Positions 54,230 through 61,877 of a DNA stretch of 64,000 bases are shown piece after piece (position 1 is the stretch's first letter; every line of letters begins with the position of its first letter). The stretch covers positions 81,209 through 145,208 of the forward strand of contig JAJRPG010000084.1 of assembly GCA_024280855.1 (NCBI GenBank), given 5' to 3'. A program made the position numbers and the translations under genes. Under the pieces are notes generated by a model. The model saw only the letters and a list, made by a program, of their open reading frames with translations. It had not been told where the DNA came from and searched no databases. Origin of the DNA: Planctomycetota bacterium (lineage in GTDB: Bacteria > Planctomycetota > Phycisphaerae > UBA1845).

Positions 54230-56359
54230 TTAGGCCGTGACTATAGCGGATTGTTGAGGGGAAGGCGAACGTCGATTGGCTAGTATCAATCCTGTAACAA
54301 CTGCGCCACAGCCTATGAGTAATACTGTCCATGGCAGATGAGCGCCATCTTCCAGCTTAATCCCCATTCGCTCGAACGTGGTTGGGCTGACTATCGAAAT
54401 CACTGCGACTGAATTATGCAATGCGTGGGCGATTATCGCTGGCCAAATCGAGCGGGACTGCCAGCATAAATATCCCAACAAAATACCCAGCGTAGCCGTC
54501 ACGATAAACTTAAAGAGTAGAAAATGGAACACGCCGAATATCGCAGCACTGGCTATGATCGCCGTCCACTTTCGTGCTGAAGATGAAAGGCCGCCCATTA
54601 AAAATCCGCGAAAGAGTAATTCTTCGGACACGGCTGGGATGATGGCGATTATCAAAATCACGCCGCCTAATGGCAAGGCTTGTAACGTGGCAGCCATCGA
54701 CTCAGCCTGTTCAGCGAACGCCTGGGGCATGCCCAATAATTGATACTGGATGAGATTTAGTTCATGGGCCGGAACCCACATGCAAAGCCCCAATAGGATG
54801 GCTGAAAATAAGTGCCTTACTGACGGCACTTTGAATGAAAGCGCCTGCTTCACGCTCACTTTCCAAAATGTCATCATCAACATGGGAAGCAGCACAAACA
54901 TGAGCGGCATTAGCCAAGCTGAGGTTTGTAGCAGCGAGACAGCGCTTTCGTTAGGCCCTGGCGACAAGGCTGATTGCACAAAAAACCAGGCGGGAAATAA
55001 CAGAGATACATACAACAAGCTCATCGCTACTGAGGGTAGGCGCATGGGCTTGAATAGTTTCCGGGAAAAAAGCGTCTTCATCGAACCGCTGTCCGCGAAT
55101 ACAACCGACTCCTTGCCGAACAACGTGGCCGCGATAGCCACGGCTGCTCCAGCGTAGAGGGTGGTTGACAATAACACCGTCAGCAGATGGCCTAACTGTA
55201 CTGGCGCCCCCAACAATAATTCTCTCGTCAGCAGCACCATGTTCCCAACCGGCATCACCAACATCACGCCTTCCAATTTGGCCGCTGGCAACGCAGCCAT
55301 TCCGCCTGGTAATAACGCGGCTAATATGACGGGGGTGACGTAGTTTTGCGCTTCCTTAAAAGTTCTCGCAAAGCTACAGACGGCTAGCATCATAGCTGAC
55401 ATGAGTACGGCGAAGGGAATTAGGCAGACGAGAATAAGTAACATCGTTCCCAGCGGTAGACCCTGGCCACTGGTGGCGATGAGCATATCGAAACCGCCGA
55501 AATAAACCGTAGCTGTGACGGACGCGAGGTTAAGCGTCGCCCCCATTATCGCAACGGTCGTGACGACAAGAAACTTGCCCACGATCAAATCGATCACCGG
55601 CACGGGACAGACCATTAGTGATTCCAGCGTGCCTCGTTCTCTTTCGCCGGCGGTTAAATCAATAGCTGGGTAAATCGCTCCGGTGATGGTCATCAAAATT
55701 AATATTAGCGGAAGTATTTGGCCAAGAATGGATTGCGGCGCTGACAAATTCACGAAATCAATAGCGAATGGCTGATCGAAGAGCGCTGGCAACGCAGCTC
55801 TTTTCTTACGCTGCTCAACCAGACGATTGCTTATCCGATCAAACATATCTGAAAGACGACTCGTGACATATTGGCCTCGAACATCCGCCTCGTCCGACAG
55901 GATGGTCACGCCATTTTGCTGGTCAATCGCTTTTAGAAATACATTTGATTCAAACACGATGCCTAAATGTATGGCGCGCTCACGAATGTTTACGCGCAGC
56001 GCATCTTTAGTTTTGATGGCGATAATTTTGACTAGCTCACCCAACGGTGCGGCGGCCTTTGTTTCTTCTGAGTCAGCAGCTTCATTTTCATTGGCTTGAT
56101 GTTCTTGTGACACCAGCTTGGCGTCCCATTGAAGCATGTATTCCAGCAGGTTCTTCTGCTCATGCCCCACGACGCCGATGACATACTTCTCCTCATCGAG
56201 CGACTTGGCCTGAATCGTTACCGCTTGCAGCGAGCCAACCATGAGTAGCGGGTACAACACGATAGGCACAACGATCATGGCGATCAGCGTGCGACGGTCC
56301 CGCAGAATGTCGATTAGCTCTTTTATATAAATCGTGCGAATGCGATCTAGCGAACTCAT
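54230..56359 (-). CDS. ABC-2 type permease fused to a CPBP intramembrane protease
   Basis: A 709-residue inner-membrane protein. Residues about 1-400 form a NatB-like ABC-2 permease: RTIYIKELIDILRDRRTLIAMIVVPIVLYPLLM at the N-terminus, a large extracytoplasmic loop, then a helix bundle with TAGERERGTLESLMVCPVP. After about residue 450 comes a CPBP (CAAX protease/bacteriocin-processing) domain with SEELLFRGFLMGG, FGVFHFLLF and IIAHALHNSVAVI, the expected Glu-Glu-Arg and His residues. The gene overlaps the ATPase stop by four bases (ATGA type). The substrate is unknown: Na+ (NatAB), peptides and lipids are candidates; the co-encoded HMA lipoprotein raises a metal link. The HMA gene starts 67 bases after its stop. 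Confidence 0.9.
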   Translation of the reverse strand: MSSLDRIRTIYIKELIDILRDRRTLIAMIVVPIVLYPLLMVGSLQAVTIQAKSLDEEKYVIGVVGHEQKNLLEYMLQWDAKLVSQEHQANENEAADSEETKAAAPLGELVKIIAIKTKDALRVNIRERAIHLGIVFESNVFLKAIDQQNGVTILSDEADVRGQYVTSRLSDMFDRISNRLVEQRKKRAALPALFDQPFAIDFVNLSAPQSILGQILPLILILMTITGAIYPAIDLTAGERERGTLESLMVCPVPVIDLIVGKFLVVTTVAIMGATLNLASVTATVYFGGFDMLIATSGQGLPLGTMLLILVCLIPFAVLMSAMMLAVCSFARTFKEAQNYVTPVILAALLPGGMAALPAAKLEGVMLVMPVGNMVLLTRELLLGAPVQLGHLLTVLLSTTLYAGAAVAIAATLFGKESVVFADSGSMKTLFSRKLFKPMRLPSVAMSLLYVSLLFPAWFFVQSALSPGPNESAVSLLQTSAWLMPLMFVLLPMLMMTFWKVSVKQALSFKVPSVRHLFSAILLGLCMWVPAHELNLIQYQLLGMPQAFAEQAESMAATLQALPLGGVILIIAIIPAVSEELLFRGFLMGGLSSSARKWTAIIASAAIFGVFHFLLFKFIVTATLGILLGYLCWQSRSIWPAIIAHALHNSVAVISIVSPTTFERMGIKLEDGAHLPWTVLLIGCGAVVTGLILANRRSPSPQQSAIVTA

Positions 56360-57120
56360 TTGATAGCCGCCTCCACCTTTTCGCTTGCGTGAATGATCTT
56401 GAGGAAAATATTACTAAGTCGCTCTTCGCCGGATTGCTTCCGTAACACGTCCAACGTTCCCTCAGCTACGAGCTTGCCGTCGTAAATTAGGCCGATGTTG
56501 TCACACATATCTTCGGCTTCGTCGAGGTAGTGCGTGGATAGAATAATTGTCTTGCCGCGATCGCGTTCGCGTTTTATGTATTCGAGAATGATTCGATTAC
56601 TTAACACGTCCAAGCCGAGCGTCGGCTCATCCATAATCAGGATTGGTGGATCGGCGATTAGCGCTCGTGCGATATTGACCCGCTGCTTTTGACCTGTGGA
56701 CAGCGCACCACATCTTAGCAACGCAAAATCTTTTAGCCCTAACCATTCAATAAGATGATCGGCTTTGTCGTGAGCATCTTGTTTGGTCTTACCGTGGAGC
56801 TGCGCGAAGTAGATGAGCAACTCGCGGGCGGTCAGCCGTTGATATAGTCCGGTGTTAGCTGTCAGAAATCCGAGTACACGCTTGACTTCTTGAGGCTGCT
56901 CCGCCACGTCGTAGCCAGCGAGAATTGCCCGGCCACCCGTCGGAGCCATCAACCCGCTGAGCATGCGCAGCGTCGTCGTCTTTCCCGCACCGTTGGGGCC
57001 TAGCAACCCGTAAATCTGCCCTTCACCCACGCGAAAAGTCAGTCTATCGACCGCTCGCTTTTCTTTTCCGTCTGGTGTGGAAAAAGATTTGACCAAATTA
57101 TCTGCAAAAACCATGTCCAT
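56356..57120 (-). CDS. ABC transporter ATPase (NatA-like)
   Basis: A 254-residue cytoplasmic ATPase powering the permease it overlaps. All nucleotide-site motifs are intact: Walker A GLLGPNGAGKTTTLRML (about 35-51), Q-loop in LGFLTANTGLYQRLT, signature LSTGQKQRVNIARAL, Walker B ILIMDEPTLGLD and the H-loop STHYLDEAED. The sequence is closest in style to the NatA sodium-exporter and CcmA groups. It is the first gene of a minus-strand run: ATPase, permease-CPBP, HMA selenolipoprotein, beta-barrel. The upstream region is shared with divergent fumC. Confidence 0.95.
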   Translation of the reverse strand: MDMVFADNLVKSFSTPDGKEKRAVDRLTFRVGEGQIYGLLGPNGAGKTTTLRMLSGLMAPTGGRAILAGYDVAEQPQEVKRVLGFLTANTGLYQRLTARELLIYFAQLHGKTKQDAHDKADHLIEWLGLKDFALLRCGALSTGQKQRVNIARALIADPPILIMDEPTLGLDVLSNRIILEYIKRERDRGKTIILSTHYLDEAEDMCDNIGLIYDGKLVAEGTLDVLRKQSGEERLSNIFLKIIHASEKVEAAIK

Positions 57121-57330
57121 ACTGATGTATTGTCGGCAAAATAACCTGAAAATGGCTATCGAATCGCCCGATTCTCGACGCCACCCCGCAGCTGTTGATA
57201 ATGGTACGCACCCTGCGGGCGATTGGTGCGGTTACTTTTGGTATCGCCAACGTGGGCGGCGCGTTACGATGAGGCTAATTGGAAATTTGTCACAACATTT
57301 GGAATAAGTCCAACTAAAGGATATTTGGCT

Positions 57331-58725
57331 ATGACGACGAAAACCCGAATCGAAAAAGACAGCATGGGCGAGATGACCGTACCGGACACGGCTTATTGGG
57401 GTGCTCAGACTCAGCGAGCAGTCGAAAACTTCCCCATCAGCGGCTATCGATTCGGCCGACGGTTCATCCGGGCACTTGGCCTTATCAAACTTTCCGCTGC
57501 GAAAGTCAACCGCGACCTGGACAAACTCGACGGGAAAATCGCTGACATGATTACCACGGCGGGGCAGGAGGTTGTCGATGGGAAGCTCGACGAGCATTTC
57601 GTTCTCGACATTTTCCAAACCGGCTCCGGGACCAGTACCAATATGAACACCAACGAGGTCATCGCCAACCGAGCCATCGAATTAGCTGGTGGGGAAATTG
57701 GCTCGCGCGATCCAGTTCATCCCAACGACCACGTCAACATGGGCCAATCTTCTAACGATGTGATTCCCACAGCTATTCATATTTCGTTAGCTGAGTCAAT
57801 CAAATATGATCTGCTACCCGCACTCGAACATCTCGCCGCTAAACTTGGTGAAAAAGCCAAGGCCTTTGACCATGTCGTTAAAATCGGAAGGACGCATCTT
57901 CAGGACGCCACACCGGTTAGGCTGGGTCAGGAATTCGGCGGCTTCGCAAGGCAGGCACAACTCTCAGCTATGCGTGCGACAAAAGCTGTTAAAGCTTTGC
58001 GCGAACTACCTATCGGCGGAACAGCTGTGGGGACTGGCATCAACACACATCCAGAATTCGGTAAGCGCATGTGCGTTTTCTTAACGGAGTATACCGGCGT
58101 GGAATTTGTCGAAGCTGAAGATCATTTTGAAGCTCAAGCCTCTAAAGATGCGGTATGTGAAGCGTCCGGTCATCTAAAGACCATGGCTGTGAGCCTTACG
58201 AAAATTGCTAACGATATTCGCTTGCTGGGTTGCGGGCCAAGATGCGGCATCGGTGAAATCAGCCTGCCTTCGGTTCAGCCGGGTAGTAGTATTATGCCGG
58301 GCAAGGTGAATCCGGTCATGAGCGAGATGGTGATTCAGGTCTGCGCTCAGGTCATCGGCAACGACGCCGCAGTGACAATAGGATGTCGCGATGGCTACTT
58401 CGAGCTAAACGTCATGATGCCCATGATGGCTCATAACGCACTGGAGTCTGCGAGACTATTAGCCAGCGCCGCTCGGGTGTTCGCGGATAAATGCGTTGTT
58501 GGTATTGAGGCTAATGAGCAAGTGGCTAAGGATTTGATTGAGGGTTCGCTAGCCATGTGTACCAGCCTAGCCCCGCTGATTGGATACGACAAAGCAGCGG
58601 CTATCGCTAAAGAAGCCTTCGCCTCTGGGAAGACTGTGCGACAAGTGGCCAAAGAACACAAAGTGCTTTCGGATGAGGAATTGGATAACGCGCTCGATGC
58701 AATGTCCATGACTAAGCCAGGGTAA
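57331..58725 (+). CDS. fumC: Class II fumarate hydratase
   Basis: A 464-residue iron-independent fumarase of the TCA cycle, interconverting fumarate and malate. Signatures: TRIEKDSMGEMTVPDTAYWGAQTQRA at the N-terminus, SGTSTNMNTNEVIANRA, HPNDHVNMGQSSNDVIPTA, GRTHLQDATPVRLGQE (with the catalytic His) and the superfamily motif GSSIMPGKVNPVMSE. The frame is open to 57223, but ATG 57331 has AAAGGA upstream and gives the canonical N-terminus. It is divergent from the ABC operon; no other TCA gene is adjacent. Confidence 0.97.
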   Translation: MTTKTRIEKDSMGEMTVPDTAYWGAQTQRAVENFPISGYRFGRRFIRALGLIKLSAAKVNRDLDKLDGKIADMITTAGQEVVDGKLDEHFVLDIFQTGSGTSTNMNTNEVIANRAIELAGGEIGSRDPVHPNDHVNMGQSSNDVIPTAIHISLAESIKYDLLPALEHLAAKLGEKAKAFDHVVKIGRTHLQDATPVRLGQEFGGFARQAQLSAMRATKAVKALRELPIGGTAVGTGINTHPEFGKRMCVFLTEYTGVEFVEAEDHFEAQASKDAVCEASGHLKTMAVSLTKIANDIRLLGCGPRCGIGEISLPSVQPGSSIMPGKVNPVMSEMVIQVCAQVIGNDAAVTIGCRDGYFELNVMMPMMAHNALESARLLASAARVFADKCVVGIEANEQVAKDLIEGSLAMCTSLAPLIGYDKAAAIAKEAFASGKTVRQVAKEHKVLSDEELDNALDAMSMTKPG

Positions 58726-58805
58726 GGCGAAGATTGGGATTTCATCCTTCTCAACAAGACATGGGCGAAGGTGGGTTAATTCTTCGGTTATATGATAGAT
58801 GTTCG

Positions 58806-58853
58806 ATCATCGACTCCCCCAGGCCCAAAAAGAAGGATCCGGGCCACCCAGCC
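58806..58853 (+). repeat. 48-bp repeat, copy 1 (left arm around the HAF gene)
   Basis: The left arm of a 48-bp inverted repeat; the right arm is at 59974-60021 (about five mismatches). It begins ATCATCGACTCCCCC. Read in frame it gives IIDSPRPKKKDPGHPA. A shorter, more diverged copy lies at 63811-63846. Confidence 0.75.
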
Positions 58854-58876
58854 CACAATATTGGGAGCAAATTGAA

Positions 58877-59950
58877 ATGAGAATTTGTCGATCAAGATAT
58901 CTATGCGTGCTTTTACTATTACTAAGCTCAGTGAGTGCCAGGGTTTTGGCAGAACAGAAAGCTGGCTTTCGTGGTATAGGCTATCTGCCTGGATACACAT
59001 CTAGTTTGGCAATTGACGTATCTGGTGATGGATCCACCGTAGTGGGGCAGTTGAAGGGCGGACCGCCGCCGGGCCCTGGCTATGCTGCATTTAAGTGGAC
59101 AGAGTCGGATGGAATGGTGAACTTGGGTGAGATTTCTGGCCCACAAATGTATTATACTACCAATGCAGTGTCATTTGATGGCTCTGTGGTGTTGGGACGA
59201 TACCGTCATGAGATAGAAATGTTCCAAGTGTTTCTCTGGACTTTGAAGGATGGGATGATCCCACTTGGCATCGATTCCACTAGTCTTTTGATGGACTTAT
59301 CAGCAGACGGTTCGGTCGTTGTGGGCCAGTATACTCAACCATTCCGTTGGACGAAAGCAGGTGGAATTGTATACCTTGGAACTATGCCAGGAGGTAATTA
59401 TTCAGGCGGCAGTTACGGAGTTTCGGCTGACGGTAATACGATAGTTGGATCGGGTGTGTCGCACTTGGGCCCAGAAGGATTCAGGTGGACCGCAGCTACA
59501 GGGAGGGTCGGCTTGGGAGGCCTGTCTGGATTAAACAAAACCTATCCACAGGCTATTTCGGCTGATGGTTCAACAATTGTGGGAGTCAGCTGGAGCAGCC
59601 CGAAAACACCAGAGGCGTTTCGCTGGACTAAAGCGGATGGAATGGTTGGGCTTGGTTTCCAAACTGACAGTCGTGGCAGCGAGGCGTATGCCGTTTCTGC
59701 TGACGGTGCTGTAGTCGTCGGGAGAAACAATACATGGCAGTTTATCTGGGACAAGGCCAATGGCATGCGAGTCCTGCGAGATGTGTTGGTCAACGACCTG
59801 GGCCTGGATTTGACTGGCTGGAAGTTGAGAGCTGTGACGGCCTTGTCTGATGATGGACTGACGATCGTTGGAAGAGGCCGTAATCCAAAGGGATATACTG
59901 AAGGTTGGATCGCAACACTTCCGTCAACATTTTTTAGTGCATCTAATTGA
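58877..59950 (+). CDS. Secreted HAF-repeat protein
   Basis: A 357-residue exported protein with signal peptide YLCVLLLLLSSVSARVLAE. The body is about seven HAF-type repeats, each roughly 'G.lpgg..s.A..vSaDGs.vvG.s.....eAFrWt...GmvgLG' (e.g. VSGDGSTVVGQLKG, VSADGNTIVGSGVS, ISADGSTIVGVSWS, VSADGAVVVGRNNT), predicted to form a beta-propeller. The function is unknown in the family. ATG 58877 with GGGAG nine bases upstream is preferred over ATG 58799. It lies between the two arms of a 48-bp inverted repeat, so the gene with its leader may move or invert as a unit. Confidence 0.85.
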   Translation: MRICRSRYLCVLLLLLSSVSARVLAEQKAGFRGIGYLPGYTSSLAIDVSGDGSTVVGQLKGGPPPGPGYAAFKWTESDGMVNLGEISGPQMYYTTNAVSFDGSVVLGRYRHEIEMFQVFLWTLKDGMIPLGIDSTSLLMDLSADGSVVVGQYTQPFRWTKAGGIVYLGTMPGGNYSGGSYGVSADGNTIVGSGVSHLGPEGFRWTAATGRVGLGGLSGLNKTYPQAISADGSTIVGVSWSSPKTPEAFRWTKADGMVGLGFQTDSRGSEAYAVSADGAVVVGRNNTWQFIWDKANGMRVLRDVLVNDLGLDLTGWKLRAVTALSDDGLTIVGRGRNPKGYTEGWIATLPSTFFSASN

Positions 59951-60402
59951 AGCGGTTCCGGAGGAGAATAAAAGGCCGGGTGGCCCTGGTCCTTCTTTTT
60001 GGACTTGGGGGAGTCGATGATAAACGCTCGAACTAATCCCAGCAATATTCTTGCCTCGCTAACAAGCCGGATGATTTTCATTCACAGCGCCCCGATAAAA
60101 CCGAGCGGCGAGCGCTAGCGACCCGTGTCTTCAAAATGCTATCCACTTCTCGACTGTGTAAAACGCCGCCATGCCAATTACTATCCGAAGACACCGGGCG
60201 CTGGCGCTACCGGCTCTGAAATGACCATCTATTTACTAACCAACTAACAAATCATTCAACAGTTTCAACGGGTGACGGGTTTCTTCTTGGCTGTGGAAGT
60301 AACAAATTAGATTAGTGCGTATCCCGTATGTCGGTATGACCTCGCTGACTATATCATTAGCGTAGCTTTTACATGGAGTAACAACTGATTTTTACAGCCT
60401 AC
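59951..60402. other. Intergenic region after the HAF gene
   Basis: About 450 bases. It holds the right arm of the 48-bp inverted repeat (59974-60021) and no other recognisable feature. GGAG at 60375-60378 may serve the next gene. Confidence 0.4.
59974..60021 (-). repeat. 48-bp repeat, copy 2 (right arm, inverted)
   Basis: The reverse complement matches copy 1 over 48 bases with about five differences. In the corresponding frame it reads IIDSPKSKKKDQGHPA, so the differences keep the reading frame and many are conservative. Confidence 0.75.
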
Positions 60403-60768
60403 TTGGAACCATTTAACAAATTGAAGTCATTGCGCGATCGCGTTTTAGCTGTGCTCGACGCATTGCCCCAAGATGTTCAAAGTGATTTTCTTGAAGATTC
60501 GCGTTTTCGGATAACACTCGACGATTTCGTGCCTGGTGAAGGGAGAAATGTTTGGTTAGCCTGCCCAGGTACGCACGGTAATGGCAGCCGATGCGTCGTC
60601 TTGAAACCGCGATTGGCCGATTGCCGAGAAGATTTCGCACTTTACATAATCGCTCACGAACTTGCCCATGCTTACCTGCGCAATGGTGGCTGGGGTGAGA
60701 TTAACGATCCAGAAGCCGCAGCTGACGCCCTCGCGGCTAGTTGGGGGTTCCTGAAACAGACCAGATAA
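60403..60768 (+). CDS. Small HExxH zinc-protease-like protein
   Basis: A 121-residue protein with a zinc-binding motif: LYIIAHELAHAYLRNGGW (HELAH, about residues 87-91) followed by DPEAAADALAASWGF, where a Glu or Asp could be the third ligand, as in ImmA/IrrE-type and related small metallopeptidases. The N-terminal part (FNKLKSLRDRVLAVLDALPQDVQSDFLED) is helical. There is no ATG: TTG 60403 or an upstream CTG at 60385, six bases after GGAG, are the possible starts. No toxin, regulator or phage gene is beside it. The activity is an inference from the motif. Confidence 0.6.
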   Translation: MEPFNKLKSLRDRVLAVLDALPQDVQSDFLEDSRFRITLDDFVPGEGRNVWLACPGTHGNGSRCVVLKPRLADCREDFALYIIAHELAHAYLRNGGWGEINDPEAAADALAASWGFLKQTR

Positions 60769-60889
60769 ACACTTCGCACCACAGTTTTTTTGTACCAGCA
60801 ATTCGGTTCGTTGGGACAGTGACCTGAGATACTTCGTGCCACTTATTCATAAGCTCGATACCATCTCTTGTATCGATTACAATCGCATC

Positions 60890-61171
60890 ATGGCTAAACA
60901 CAATATCACGGAAAAGGAACTGACTACATTGGACTGGATCCAAATTCCCCGATCAGAACTTGATCGGGTCGACTGGACGGATTCAACAAAGGAGACAGGG
61001 TGGTGGCAGATCGTAGCTGAGATTACATGCAGCTCATGCGGCGCTTTTCAGGCCGCTGATTCTGACCCAACTAACGATAAGCCCATGACGATCAAACTAT
61101 GTCTAAAGCTGTTTAACGACGTAGGCTGGCGCGTCAATGATCAGGATTGTCCGGTATGCGCCGATTGCTAG
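60890..61171 (+). CDS. Small hypothetical protein with CxxC pairs
   Basis: A 93-residue protein of unknown family. ATG 60890 is preferred; the frame is open to 60836. It has a tryptophan-rich middle (GWWQIVAEITC) and two cysteine pairs, CSSC and CPVCADC at the C-terminus, which could hold one zinc ion. It follows the small HExxH gene by about 120 bases. Composition and spacing look gene-like, but there is no firm support. Confidence 0.45.
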   Translation: MAKHNITEKELTTLDWIQIPRSELDRVDWTDSTKETGWWQIVAEITCSSCGAFQAADSDPTNDKPMTIKLCLKLFNDVGWRVNDQDCPVCADC

Positions 61172-61222
61172 CACTAAGATAACCTTCGTTTTATACCCGT
61201 TTCGCCTTGCATCATAGCAAGC

Positions 61223-61777
61223 CTAGCTGCCGTTGTCTGAGTACACGGATTTTAATCGGTTGATTTCGTTTGAACTTCTATGCGCTAGATGCTGGTTCCC
61301 CAACCAATAGCCTGGGCATTTCAGTAGTTTTCTACCGTCTTGGCCAATGATGCTGAACCGTCCTGATAGCCAGCCATACTTTGCTTTCGCCAGGCGTGGC
61401 CAGGGAATTAGGTCGCAACGGAATCGAGGGTTATCAAAGCGAACACCGTGCCGGTTCAAAGTCAGGAGGTGCGGCGAGCCGACATCTCTAGACAGGCGAT
61501 AGATAGACGGCAGCATACACACGCCAACTAAAAGGAAAAGAGTATATTCGTCTTGCTGTATCCCATTACGTCGTGTACCAACGAAGAACATAAGAAGTAA
61601 TAGGAATCCATACCCTAACTGGCGGCGTTCCCACTTGCTCGCCTGCAACGTGATGGTCATGGCATGTGGGTCGTAATCCATGCCACACTCAGGACAAGTA
61701 TGTACTTCAGGTAGGCCAACTAATGAATAGTTACACGTTGGGCAGCAGCGTTCTTCGCCATTGGTTCGTTTACTCAT
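61223..61777 (-). CDS. Zinc-ribbon membrane protein, hypothetical
   Basis: A 184-residue protein with an N-terminal zinc ribbon (CCPTCNYSLVGLPEVHTCPECGMDY, CxxC at about 12-15 and 29-32), then hydrophobic segments (LGYGFLLLLMFFVG and TLFLLVGVCMLPSIY) and a basic cytoplasmic-looking tail (PWPRLAKAKYGW..IIGQDGRKLL) that resembles a small PH-like fold. It is the same design as the 29178 gene. It shares an imperfect 29-bp leader repeat (61793-61821) with the downstream-coordinate TlpA gene, placed shortly before each start codon. The function is unknown. Confidence 0.65.
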   Translation of the reverse strand: MSKRTNGEERCCPTCNYSLVGLPEVHTCPECGMDYDPHAMTITLQASKWERRQLGYGFLLLLMFFVGTRRNGIQQDEYTLFLLVGVCMLPSIYRLSRDVGSPHLLTLNRHGVRFDNPRFRCDLIPWPRLAKAKYGWLSGRFSIIGQDGRKLLKCPGYWLGNQHLAHRSSNEINRLKSVYSDNGS

Positions 61778-61792
61778 CCTGGTTCAGCGAAG

Positions 61793-61821
61793 TAGGGCAC
61801 GGTCTCTGCTTCGCCTACTGG
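61793..61821 (-). repeat. 29-bp leader repeat, copy A
   Basis: Matches 63718-63746 with three mismatches in 29 bases (plus-strand core TAGGGCACGGTC, then GCTTCGCCT, then CTGG). On the minus strand it sits 16 bases before the zinc-ribbon start and can form a GGTC/GACC stem enclosing CTTC..GAAG. Confidence 0.6.
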
Positions 61822-61877
61822 CGGAAGGTTGACCTGCCTGAACTACCTCGATATCTCCTTTATATTTCGCAGCGAGT

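Noticed and set aside
59542..60081. 179-codon minus-strand frame overlapping the HAF gene end
   Set aside because: Most of it is antisense to HAF repeats; the N-terminal part is the 48-bp repeat arm read in frame.
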